The notes under the pieces were generated by a model. That model searched no databases, was not told the DNA's origin, and was given only the letters and a program-made list of their open reading frames with translations. Both the position numbers and the translations under genes were made by a program. Below are positions 10,396 to 27,540 of a DNA stretch of 64,000 nt, piece by piece (position 1 is the first letter of the stretch; every line of letters starts with the position of its first letter). This DNA comes from Moniliophthora roreri (Eukaryota; Basidiomycota; Agaricomycetes; Agaricales; Marasmiaceae): contig LATX02000001.1 of assembly GCA_001466705.2 (NCBI GenBank), positions 2,294,001-2,358,000 of the forward strand. Direction: 5' to 3'.

Positions 10396-13300
10396 ATGGA
10401 GTCGAATCCCTGCCCTTCCTTGCCCAATTACTTCCCCTGCCTGCCTAAAAATATCACCCCAACTCAAATAGCAGCTGCAGTAAGCATGTATCACCAAATT
10501 TTGTCATTATCTCATTTTTTTCAGGATTCACAAACTCCAGATTCATGGGTGAAGCGAAACCCAGACCTGATTCGGCTTACTGGAAAGCACCCTTTCAACA
10601 GCGAAGCCCAGTTGTCTAAATTGTATGATGTTGTAGGCCACCTCTGACGCTGAGGCCGGTTCTGCTTATACTTACCGCAATGTCTAGGGTTTTCTTACGC
10701 CTGCGCATCTCCACTTTGTGAGAAATCATGGCGCCGTTCCTCGAGTGGACGAAGAAGTGGCCCAGTCCTGGAAGATACACATCCGCGGTTTGGTCAGAGA
10801 GGAAGTTTCCCTCTCAATATCTGACCTAAAATCTCTCTTCTCGATTGTAACTCTCCCTGTCACTCTTGTTTGTGCAGGTAATCGACGCAAGGAGCAGAAT
10901 GTTGTGCGCAAAAGTCTTGGGTTCAATTGGGGTTCTGGTGGGGGTATGTATCTAAGTTTCGTCGCTGTTCTTCCCTCCTCACTCCGTTCTGTTAGTCTCA
11001 ACGGCATTGTGGACGGGAGTGTATCTTGCGGACGTGCTGGAGTATGTTGGCGCAGACCGTCGTCAAGCTAAACATGTCATCTTTGAAGGAGGTGATTCAT
11101 TACCAAACGGCCCCTACGGTACATCTCAGCGGTTCAGTTGGGCCTCAGATAAAGAAAGGGGAATGCTCATCGGTATTTATTGGAGCACTGTCCTGAGGCA
11201 GAGTAGCTGACTAAATCTATTCGCCAGCTTGGGCCATGAATGGGCTTCCGCTCGAGCCTGACCATGGGTTTCCCGTCAGAATCATCATCCCTGGACAGAT
11301 AGGTGGTCGGTCAGTTAAGGTATAGTCACCACGCCCTTGGCAGTGCGAACTCACTGGCCGACTATACTCAGTGGCTCAAAAGCATTGAAGTTTCGACTGC
11401 AGAAAGTCAACACCACGTAAGTGATCTTGCTCTCTAGGATCCTTCACGTGCTGAAGAACCTGACCCCAGCTCCATTATTTTGTGAGTAGATCGAATATAC
11501 AATACCTCGATTCCTCTGATTCAAGGCACATTGTCAGGATAATCGAATACTTCCCATTCAACTTTCGCCGGAGCAAGCACGAGCGGAGAAGCAGTGGTGG
11601 TACGATTCTAGGTATCTAATCAAGTGGGTTTCAATGACGTTTGTGCGTGGCATGGTTCTAATCTTCCTTCCCGCTTAGCGAGTTGAGTGTCAACAGGTGA
11701 GTTTGAACTAAAGTCCTCATTGATGTCTGACCTCAAAAATGCAGCGCGATTGTGAAACCAGAGCATGCTGAGGAGCTCAGGGTGACATCCCAAAATGATT
11801 CCTATGAGGTTCGAGGTTACGCATACTCTGGAGGAGGTCGACGCATCACGCGTGTGGAACTATCATGTGACGATGGCCGAACCTGGTCTTTAGCTGATAT
11901 GTAGGGTCTGAACGTACGACCGCGAGCGCTTTAAATTAACGACGTGATGCAGTGCTTATCCGGAGGACAACTACCGAAAAGTGGCCCATCAGGACGAGAT
12001 ATATGGAACTCTCGATCTGACCGAACGCGATACTTGCTTGTTCGTCTTACGTTGATCATTAATTATTTATTGCTGACCATATTTTTTCAGCTGCTGGTGC
12101 TTTTGGAACTTCAAAATTCCGATTGATACGCTTGCGGACAGCGACTGCATAACGGTACGAGCAATGGACGAAAGTGGAAACATGCAACCTCGAGACATGT
12201 ATACCAATGCCACGTCCATGCTAAATAATTGGTGAGCACCAAATTGCATTGAGCTTGAACTCGATCCTGATAATAGTGCAGGTGGTTCCGGGTGGCAGTA
12301 GTCAAACGCACTGATGATACCGGGTGTTCTGTATTGCGATTCGAACATCCAGCACCTGTAGGCATGACAACTCCTGGCTGGATGGAGGTCAGTAGCATAC
12401 TATATCTCGGAAGATCATCTTGGCCCTGACACCGTTGAAGCGCTTCAAGGAGCAGTCACTCGACGTTTTGCAGCCTCAATTTTCGTCTCTCCGGGTGAAG
12501 GAGAAAGAAACACGGGCGGAAGCTCTTCCTATTTTGTCTCGTCAGTCAGGAAAGTGGACAAAAGAAGGTGTTAATCGAGTGATCAGCTTGGAAGAGTTCG
12601 AGGAGCAGGCTAAAAGCAAGTGTTGGTTTAGCGTGAGTAGCTTTCATCCAAAAGCTTTCACTACTATAACCAAATTTCTCAGATATCTGGGGAGGTCTAT
12701 GATGCTACAGAGTACCTCAGTGAGCATCCCGGGGGTGAAGACTCCATTGTGATCAATCAAGGAGAAGATGCCACAGAGGACTTCATGGTGAGTGTGGTTT
12801 TACCCACCCACACATTGTACTCATGACGGAACAGGCTATTCATTCGATAGACGCCAAAGAGAGACTTCGGCAGTTCCACATTGGTACACTTGAATCGATC
12901 TCGAGAAGTCAGCGAGAAACAGAATCTCTCGCGCCTACCCCTGCAGTAGAGGGCATTACATTGAGAACGAAGACGTCTGAACACTCCTCGCTGGCATTCT
13001 TAAACCCGAAGAAATGGAAATCACTGAACCTGACGGAGATCATACCGTCGAACTACAACACATACACCTTCCGCTTTGCACTTGACCACCCTGAACAGGG
13101 GCTCGGACTTCCAGCTGGGCAACATGTCTTTATTCGCCTGAAGAGCAGGAGGACAGGCGAACTTATCCAACGTGCCTACACGCCCATTTCGTCTACCGAC
13201 GAGAAAGGGAAGATTGATTTCCTAATCAAGTGCGTGTCAAAGCTGTCGCAGAAGCATTTTCTTAATCATATAAAACAGGCTCTATTTCCCCAACGCACAG

Positions 13301-13903
13301 TTCCCGCAAGGTGGAAAGATGACCATGTGTTTCTACGATTTGATCGTCGGCCAAACCGTTGAGGTGAAGGGCCCATTCGGCTCATTCATCTGGAAGGGCA
13401 GCTCGACTATCATGTACAAAACTGTCAGCCGAGTCGTCAAAGACGTTGGTATGGTCTGTGCTGGTAGCGGTATGTCTTCCTTTGTGTCTTCACGGCGCCC
13501 TAGTACCTACTTGTGTTCGACAGGTATCACGCCTATTTTCCAAATCCTAACATACATTGTAAACGGGGAATTGAAGACTGACGCTAACATTCGTTTATGG
13601 GTGCTTTACGCCAATCGAACGGAAAATGATATCCTGTGTAGAGAGCAATTGGAATCTTTCGTTGCGCTGGCACCAAAACGCTTCAAATTGCATTACACCC
13701 TTAGTACTATTTCCGGGATCCCGAGAAACTGGCGTTATGGTAAGGGCAAGGTGGACGAAGTGATGCTCCGAAAACACTTGCCACCACCCTCACAAAACGG
13801 CGTCATCCTTGCCTGCGGACCAGATCCTATGATGGAGAAAACTTTGAAGCCATGTCTGGGTCGAATCGGATGGGATATTAGTACTTCGTTGATTGTTTTC
13901 TAG
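10396..13903 (+). CDS. niaD: Assimilatory nitrate reductase
   Basis: Reduces nitrate to nitrite in the cytosol using NAD(P)H, with FAD, haem b and molybdopterin. I chose the ATG at 10396 because the frame upstream has no ATG. About 900 residues result after removal of some 16 introns. The molybdopterin domain shows [35 protein letters not shown] (substrate cysteine) and GPYGTS; the dimerisation region carries CFCWCFW and [13 protein letters not shown]; the cytochrome b5 domain has the haem-binding EHPGGEDSI (about 12725); the C-terminal ferredoxin-reductase part has the FAD motif RAYTPIS (about 13170), the GSGITPIFQ nucleotide site and ACGPDPMM, ending SLIVF. Tiny exons of 12 nt (11470-11481) and 18 nt (11679-11696) are needed. 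No frameshift was found. It follows nitrite reductase in the same direction. Confidence 0.95.
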
Positions 13904-15099
13904 ATATGTTGCACATGTAATTGCTACGGAATTGCACAGCATAAAACCAAGCAAAGCCTGAATGGCGTTCTTGGGGACCTCGGAGCTTGGGGCTCCAAAT
14001 GACGGTATTTGAAGCTTGAACGCGCCATTATAGTCCGCAATGCCTCGGATGACTTACTTGGTAGCCTCCTTGTAAACCTAGATTGCAACCTAGTTATCGT
14101 GCTGTCAACGATGTGAGTCATCATTTGGCACCGCTCACAATTTGCTCTCTCAGTCGGGTTCACCATTGCTTTCCAGATAGCGCCGCCATTGTGTCTGTCA
14201 TATTCGACGCTACTCTGAAGCCGGTCGGGATATAAAGCAAAAAAGTGCAGGTGCCGGTGCCGTAGGGTGGTTTCCTGTTGGGCTTGCTACACCATAAAGT
14301 CTGACTCGGACTGCCACACGCTTCACCGTCGTTACCAATTTGCCAACGAAGCACCCCACCGAAACGGTTTCACGAGAGGTTTTTTGGGAACCGAGTGCCG
14401 AATGCTCTATACCTCAAAAACGCTTTCATACCCTTTTTTTCCGGCACTTCGGGTAGGGGTACCATTTCAGAGGGTGGTCGACGTTCTCGAAGTGCAAATC
14501 CGTCATCATCCTCATATCAAGTTCTGCATTGCAAGACTAGATGCTGCCACGCTGGGTATGCTAATACCGACCGTGAAACTTCGGCCATGGGACAGAAGGG
14601 GGGAGGAACTGGTTAAACTGGTTGCAGGGAGGTACAGGAAGAATATCTAGGTCCCGACGACCAAAGATGTAAGAATCACGCACACACGCCCCATCTGGAA
14701 GACACATGCAACGTTAAACAGCTGCCGGAGGGACTGACGCCGTTTGTTCTATATCCTTCACCTCCGCCCCCATACACGGTCACCATAGCTAATGGGTACT
14801 TCACGTACCAATTAGGCCAAAAGGACCTAATGTGCATACACCACTGCAAACGGGACTAAAATCGGTACTTTACATCTACCTACCCTATGCTGTGCTGTAC
14901 CTACTTCTGCCACCCGCACTTTAGCCTGAGGTCTGGCTTGCATTCCTGAAGAGTGGAGTATTATGTTCGACCCAGAATCATTCGAATACTGATAAGTCGT
15001 CTCTACACACTGCTTCTCCAGCCAACATCATTCCCACATGTCAAATGCACTTTTTCTCATTGAACAACCACTGAGACAAATGTCTACTATTCGTTTATA
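13904..15099. other. Gene-free interval of about 1.2 kb
   Basis: This gap lies between the convergent 3' ends of nitrate reductase and the ABC transporter. The open frames here (for example 14267-14650 on the plus strand) show no conserved motif, no plausible splice structure and low-complexity residue use. I see no RNA gene or transposon end. It contains only the two presumed 3' untranslated regions and unassigned sequence. Confidence 0.5.
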
Positions 15100-21122
<6,023 letters not shown>

Positions 21123-21394
21123 GAGAAAAATTCAGTGAAACCCGGTATCTTATCTCATCTGTACTGAGTGACTCGTATAATAGGGAACCAAAATGTTCAT
21201 CACAAGAGGAGGCGGAAGCAGGACTCACAGTAGGAGCTGTTGACGTGGTGGGTGAAAACACGCGCGTGACGTCAAGTTTGTCACATCGGTCAGTAACGCT
21301 TGCCCACGCCAGTAATTCACCGCTTACACTCACCTCTCTAGGCTTTCCCTCACCCCATTTCTCACTCGTTTCCTCAAATTTAACGTTGGCCAAG

Positions 21395-23105
21395 ATGGCT
21401 TCTAGAGAACCTATGTGGTATTGTCACCAAGTACGTCCACAACTTTGTCAACTTCGCCTCTACTGCTGAGTAATCGATTGGGGTCTAGTGCAATGCAGAG
21501 ATGAGACCGTTGATGGTGCGTGTTCTTTGACCTCTTTGAGCTTTGAGACTGCTCAACAATAGGTCTGCAGGTACCTGAGCCGGTATGCGCATCATGCCGT
21601 GGCTCCTTTGTCGAGAAAGTTTGTCGAAACCGTTAGACGCAGTAGAAGAAATACCTTACACCACCTCATTTTTCAGATAGAAGATCCAGAGGACGACCCT
21701 CGTGAATTTCACCGTGGAGATATTGGAGATGAGTTTCCCCTAGGTGCAGACCCCGTCATGAGTGAGTCACTTCGCGAGTATCAATTGTCATTATTGAGCG
21801 ATGTCCGCAGTGCTCCTGCAAGGTCTCATTAACAGAGGACCACCGTCTGAAAGGTCAAGGCCAAGAAGTCCGCGTTCACCTCGAACCAGTCTTGACTCCC
21901 CACCTGTACGCATTTGCACTTCTGAAAAGTGTCAACGTACTCATTCTTTGCAGTCTTCCGGCAGCGGAATCACATTTCAGTTCCACAGCAGTGGCGGCGG
22001 CGGCGGCGGAACCAGAACATTCACAGTCGGTGGTCCTCGGACGTTAGGTGGTCAGCCTGGTGGGATACCAACCATGTCCGAGTGAGTAAATTGGTATCGT
22101 GCTTGAAACGAGTTGATAAGCTGACTGCAGATACCTGCGAAGCGGACCTGACCGAGATAACGGAATCACTGGTGCTCTTATGGCACAGTATCTTATGGCA
22201 ATGCTGGGGCACAGAGGACCAATTGGTGATATGTTTGGCGGAATGGACCCTACCGAAAGAGGACGGATGGGTGATTATGTTTTCAACCAAGAAGGTCCGC
22301 CAGCTATTAGACATCTAAGATTCAAGCTTGCTCACACCATTCTCAGCTCTTGACCAGATCATTTCTCAATTGATGGAACAATCAAATGCATCTAGGCCTG
22401 TTCCGGCGACAGAAGAAATCATTTCGAATCTACCTCGTGAAGTACTCGAGGCTGGTTGTGAGCTTCGTTCTCTAATTCATCGCGCAACAAGAGGGCTTCT
22501 AACGCGTGTACTCAGCCCCCATGCTGCAGAAAGATTGTGCCGTTTGTAAAGAACAATTTACATTGGAGACAGAGGATCCGGATGAACAAGTAGTGGTGAC
22601 ATTGCCATGCAAGCACCCTTTCCATGAACCTTGCATTCTGCCATGGCTCAAGTCCAGCGGAACATGCCCGGTATGCAGGTAAAACTAAACTTTTTGTCGA
22701 TGTGCATCCTTCATTCACCTGAATTGTAGACACCAGCTCGTACCTCAACCAAGCCACAGTTCACCACCACCATCAGGGAGCAGTGGCTCGCCTCCGAATT
22801 CCTCATCCCGGCCACGCTCTCCTGGTCGGGACGGCCATTCCGGACATGGTGGCGGCGGTGGTTTCCTGCAAAGTCTTTTCGGCTTGGGAGGAAGCGGTAG
22901 TAGCGGATCATCTTCCAATCCAAGCTCGACATCACGACATACGAGGTCCCCGAGTGATCCCGAAGCTCGTCGGTCTAGCTTCTCGAATTTGCGAAGAAAT
23001 TCTGCTCCAAATGTCAACGATCCTAATTCACGGCCCTCCAGTAGTCGGCCAAGGAACGAACACAACCATAATCATTTTCCTGGAAGCTGGGATGATCTCG
23101 ATTGA
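21395..23105 (+). CDS. RING-H2 E3 ubiquitin ligase, RNF126/RNF115-like
   Basis: Probable E3 ubiquitin ligase. The ATG at 21395 gives MASREPMWYCHQ, and splicing yields an N-terminal zinc ribbon with CHQCNAEM and CASCRGSF cysteine pairs, as in RNF126/BCA2 where it binds ubiquitin or client proteins. The middle is Arg/Ser/Pro and Gly rich, including a GGC-repeat Gly run near 21995, followed by the conserved helical GALMAQYLMAMLG and DQIISQLMEQ. The RING-H2 domain runs CAVCKEQF ... LPCKHPFHEPCILPWL ... CPVC (about 22535-22680), with all eight ligands present. The C-terminal tail is Ser-rich and ends WDDLD. The gene is divergent from the ABC transporter, with only about 270 nt between the starts. 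Confidence 0.88.
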
Positions 23106-23407
23106 CTGATGCGCATAATGAAATAATTGTACGGCAGAGGGTCTGATGTAGGTAATGTTTCTAGTAATATCACTATGTATTCACGCTGTCTGTATCACGA
23201 GTTTGAGATGGATAAATAGACTGTTTCGCTAGTTTTCATGTTGGCTATTGTCAAAGTATTCGTGTTTCTGCTCTGGGCTACTAACATTATACAACGAGAC
23301 ATGACAGGTTTGCACTACTCCCAACAGTTTACAATGATAATGATAGTACATGTGTCAGACTGAATAAAAGGAAAGATATACATATAGCGGGGGTTTCCAC
23401 ATCCTAT
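23106..23407. other. Convergent 3' intergenic region
   Basis: This 302-nt AT-rich stretch separates the convergent ends of the RING ligase gene and the DUF89 gene. It presumably holds both 3' untranslated regions and poly(A) sites. An AATAAA-like AATAAT is near 23130 and TGAATAAAAG near 23362. No gene is seen. Confidence 0.4.
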
Positions 23408-25288
23408 TTATGCGAAACGAACTTTTTCACCAGGGCGACCTTCGGAGAGCAGAACCACAGCCTACGGAATCGTGATTAGTGACCATTCGTGATTGGAAAT
23501 GAAGGGGACTAACGTATTTGCCGCTAATCTTCCATCCAGGCTCAGTCTTGTCCAGTTTCTCTGCAATTTCATCCCCTTCGTCACCAAGACCAACTACAAC
23601 ATCACTCTTAATGGTACGCAAGCTAGCCACCTTTGGTGCACCGGCTGAGTTGGCCATGGGTCCAATGGCAACATCAAACGGCGTGCTAGCAGGGGCCGCG
23701 CAGTCGTAGGTCAACTTGCGGTGGTTCAAATCACCCTTGAAGAAGACGAGATCGGAACGAGATAGATGGAGGAAGAGATCGGGGGCTTCTGAGTGGAGGT
23801 CCCAGTAGGTGTATCCAGTACACCAGAACGGATGTTGTTCATAGACCCATTTACCCTCCTTTTCGTATTGCTAATGGAACGGTGGTCAGTCGTCTGCGAG
23901 ATCTTGAATTCGACACACCTTCCAGCGAGTGCCGAGCCTTCTCACAGACTCTAGTTCTTGGTCTGAAGCGTTAGGGAAGAGGTGTCCGTAGACCATGGTG
24001 TTCAAAAGCCAATTCCAATCCTTTTTCGTTACATCAGACACGAACCAAGGGTATCGCTTTCCGTGGAAGCGGACTTCCTTGGCGAGACCACTTTGAATTA
24101 GGAAGTCAGCTAAACAGCGGCAGTACGAAGTTGTCAGCAAATGCTTATACATGACAATTGGGTTACCGACCATAGACACAGTCACAGTAGAGTTCAAACC
24201 CAGCGTTGTCAAGAACAAAGTCGATTCGGCCACCTGTTTTCTCCCTCAGTTCCTTGACTGTATCCCAGAGCTTGTTCAAATGATTTCCGAGAATATTCTT
24301 TTCGGTAGCAGCGAGATGGTCACCGCCAGTGGACTGGAGAGCTTTGATTTGCTCTTCCGTCATGTTGATGAGGAGGGAAAGGTCGGTTGAGTTACCCCAA
24401 AGACACACTGCAATTTTGCTTTAGCGGAAGAACGGCAAAATGAATGATTTTGGTTGCCCACCTTGCGTGAGCTCAAGGAACATCAAACGCTCAGCTTCGA
24501 GTTTTTCATCGGCGGATAGTTTCTCGGCTAGGGTGAATGGTTCAGCAAATCGCGTGGAGAGTTCAAAAACAGCTTGTGATGAACGCGAGAAAGTGTCACA
24601 CTGAGGATAATGATTAAAGGAGCGACGCCTGGAGACATAGCAATGCATACTTTTTGTCTGTAGAAGACATCGTAATCGCTCCAGAATTTTGAGACACTGA
24701 AGCATTCGCGTAGACGACGGTATTTGTATGCTTCAGCGAAGAGCCAGGGCGCGTTCATAAAGTCCTTTCCTAAAAGCAGCATCGTGTTAATGACAAAGAT
24801 GAGAAACTTGAACGATGTAACTTGCCCTGGAAATACTTGGCAATCTCCTTGTTCCACAGGGCAACATCTGCCTCGCCATCGTCAAGGATCGGCCTCAGTT
24901 TGGCGTTACCGCTCAAGTCGACCATCAGTTTCTCCATGCGCTCGATACAGTTCACTAGGTCGATAATCTTCTCCTCGTCCGACTGCTCGTTGAGGGTTCT
25001 TGAGACATCATCGATAGCCTTGCCCAAGATCGTTGGCAATCGTGATTGCATAGTCTCATGGGCAAAAGAGTATTCATGGTAGCCACGGTAAGCAGGCCAA
25101 GGTGGGTTATTGGGGTCAACTCGAGTCGGCGTACGCGGCCAGGGTGCTTTGATGTTCTTTTTGCTAGGCAAGTGACCGAGAGATACTGTCCAAATCTAAG
25201 AATATCTTCTAATGAAACGATCGAGGGGAAACATACGTGTAACTCTGGATGGTGCGCCCGAGGAGCTGGGGTTTGCTGTGGCCGACAT
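23408..25288 (-). CDS. DUF89 damage-control phosphatase, ARMT1/YMR027W-like
   Basis: Metal-dependent phosphatase of the DUF89 family, whose fungal members remove phosphate from harmful sugar phosphates such as fructose 1-phosphate. The ATG at 25286-25288 opens MSATANPSSSGAPSRVT; the next exon gives the family's N-terminal helical domain with YSFAHETMQSRLP. The catalytic motif FVLDNAGFELYCD (about 24185-24225) carries the metal-binding Asp and Asn, and KGDLNHRKLTYD (about 23700-23740) is the second conserved active-site segment. The protein ends GEKVRFA at the TAA in 23408-23410. Length is about 480 residues, normal for subfamily III. No damage to the frame was seen. Confidence 0.88.
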
Positions 25289-25959
25289 GGTATTTGAAGA
25301 ACAAGCTGTGAATGGACGCACTCTTTTATCGGGCAAACGTGCTTCCTTCTTCGTCACTGTCACTTGGTTTTTTCATCGATTGAGCTGCATCATACTGACG
25401 TCACTAAAATAGCCTTGCTCACTTATCTACGAAGTATACTGCTCCCAGGCTTCCCGCGTTCTGATTCTTCCTCTGGAGCTGTGGACTCCAGAACCTCGCG
25501 GTTTCGTGAACATATGTGTCAAAGACCGCTCAAGCGATACATAGGTTGATCCATGCTCTCACTCTGCGAGATTTATGCTTTGCATCACTGCAAGGCTACC
25601 CGATTCAAATGTCATTTTTTCCGTAATGATGAGAAGCGCAAACGGAGTGCGAGGTCAAGCTTCAAGTCTTACGATTTGGCGCTTTAGGAGACTTGATACG
25701 ACGTCACGAACCTTCCCAAGCTTTACTTCTTATCGGCAAGCGATTCATACCACAGGAAGCTAAGCAGAGTTGGAATCATATTACTAGCAATGTCGTTATG
25801 AGCACACTGACGTAGAAGGTTGAAGACACCCTGCAGGTACTTAGACACGCTGGGTAGAAATGACAGTCCATTTCCCTCGGGTATCTCATGTCTTATTTGA
25901 CCAGTATCCACGAGCCGAGTGAATTACTCTTCTACCTCTGGAACTATATTGGGTTGCTA
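25289..25959. other. Interval between DUF89 gene and pseudogene; possible orphan exon
   Basis: The part near 25289 is the upstream region of the DUF89 gene. On the minus strand, 25723-25911 is open for 62 codons (helical, ending SLADKK and a stop). It lies just beyond the pseudogene's 3' end and could be a relic exon, but I cannot match it to a family. The rest shows no supported gene. Confidence 0.3.
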
Positions 25960-27364
25960 CTAAGGGTATTCAGTTAAGTCATTCGATATCGTCAAGGCCC
26001 GAGTTGCCTTGCTACTCTTAAAGGGATCCAGCCCAGCCGCAATACGCGGGCCCGCGATGATACCGTTCCAATCCGAAGTTTCAAAGGCCAAGTTTTTCTC
26101 CAGTTGCTAAGCGACATGGATTGCTCGAGTAGAGATCAGCCGCTGGCATGCAACATCTATAACAGGCATCAAAATGGCTGGTTGAGGTTTTCAAAAGCCG
26201 GGATTAGCGTAGAATCGAGGTGGACACTCACGTAGCATCCTTAACACCGTTGATGTTGAACCCAGAGGAACCGTCAAACTTGTTGCAAGCCATTCGTTCC
26301 GCATACGTAATCGTGCTTTCATAAAGATCAGTTTAAATAGACAAGAGTGTGTGACGACCATCCATTACCTTGGAACAGGGAAGATTTCTGCGGCGTCGTC
26401 AGACGATTCCGGACAAGGAATGATGGACGATAAGTACCTCTGACGAGATTATGCACCTGATTACCGCTAATGCCTGCCTTATCCGCCAATGCGAAGGCTT
26501 CTCCCAGTGTTTCGTGTATACCTATGGTCAGTGAATTGCAGTTAACTTGAAGGCCGGTGCTGAAAAAAAAAACGCTGCATGAAGATACGGGGCTGATGGT
26601 AGAGAGACGAAATGTTTCCATTTTCGAGATCTTCGCCAAGGTCAATGACTGTTTCTTCCAATTGTAGGCACCAAAGGTGGGCCACTCCCTGCTTTGACCG
26701 ATAATCTCCACTCATTTCCTGACCGGAATAAGAACAAAGATATCGGGACTGAATTGACTGCAACTTGCCAGAACCAAGTTAGCCTTTTCAGCTGTCGGGG
26801 TAGTCCGAACACTGGGCAAGTGACAAGGCGTGCACTAAGAATGCCTTGTCCAATTGATTCAGGTCGCTTGCCAGAGATGGATTCCAATTATTCGAGTCAC
26901 ACGACAACGAAAACTGAACGAAAACATACCGTACTGTATTCAACAAAAATTTGCGTCTTTGGGGCAGATTTTGCTGAGGAAGTGGTGAGCATTCATAAAT
27001 ATACCAGGATATAGCAACGCACCAAAAGCGCCTTCGCATACACTTCATAAGTGCTCTCGACAACATTGTCGTTCGCCATACAGCTAAGGATCATGTCGCT
27101 TTCCACAGCGACCGGCGACACCCCAAGCTCTTGCGCGAGACGTTCGGTCTTTTCCCGAGTGCGATTCCAGATCAGAAGGAGTGAACCAGTTGTCGCTTCA
27201 AGTCGTCTGGTGGCCAGATTCCTTGCAATAAAATATCTCTGTGTGCCCATGCCAACAAAGGGAAGCTCTTTAGGGCCGAAGGAAGTTGGCCTTGGGTAGG
27301 GTATGTTGGGGGTCATAGTGGTCGACGCTCTGAAGTCAAAAGAAAGAGAAAAGTCGGTAGCCAT
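25960..27364 (-). pseudogene. Decayed 6PGDH/HIBADH-like NAD(P)-binding oxidoreductase
   Basis: The N-terminal part from 27364 or the ATG at 27314-27316 is readable: PFVGMGTQRYFIARNLA is a Rossmann-type nucleotide site, followed by WNRTREKTERLAQELG and SCMANDNVVE. Further on, recognisable pieces appear in changing frames: CPVFGLP, then TAEKANLVLA only after a one-base shift near 26808, SGDYRSKQGVAHL, DLGEDLENGN after more shifts near 26660, LTIGIHETLGEAFALADKAG, and ACNKFDGSSGFNINGVKDAT. Near 26110 an in-frame TAG interrupts RAIHVA/QLEKNLAFETSDW, after which the frame is open to the TAG at 25960. Several lesions together indicate a dead gene rather than a sequencing slip. The original would have been about 320 residues. 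Confidence 0.72.
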
Positions 27365-27540
27365 TGCAGGACAAAAGTCCTTTGGTCAGTTGAGTTTCAA
27401 GCAGCTGCATAGCGCTCCAGACTGCCGGCATGGGTACCACGGTCACCTGCTCAGACGCGTTTGTTGTGGACCAAACAATGATGCAAGGCTTGGCTGCCTT
27501 TTTTGTCCTCTTGAACCTTTAGCATCACTGTACTACCGTC

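Noticed and set aside
14267..14650. A 127-codon plus-strand open frame after nitrate reductase
   Set aside because: No conserved motif, no signal peptide and no splice context; composition looks like chance reading of intergenic DNA.
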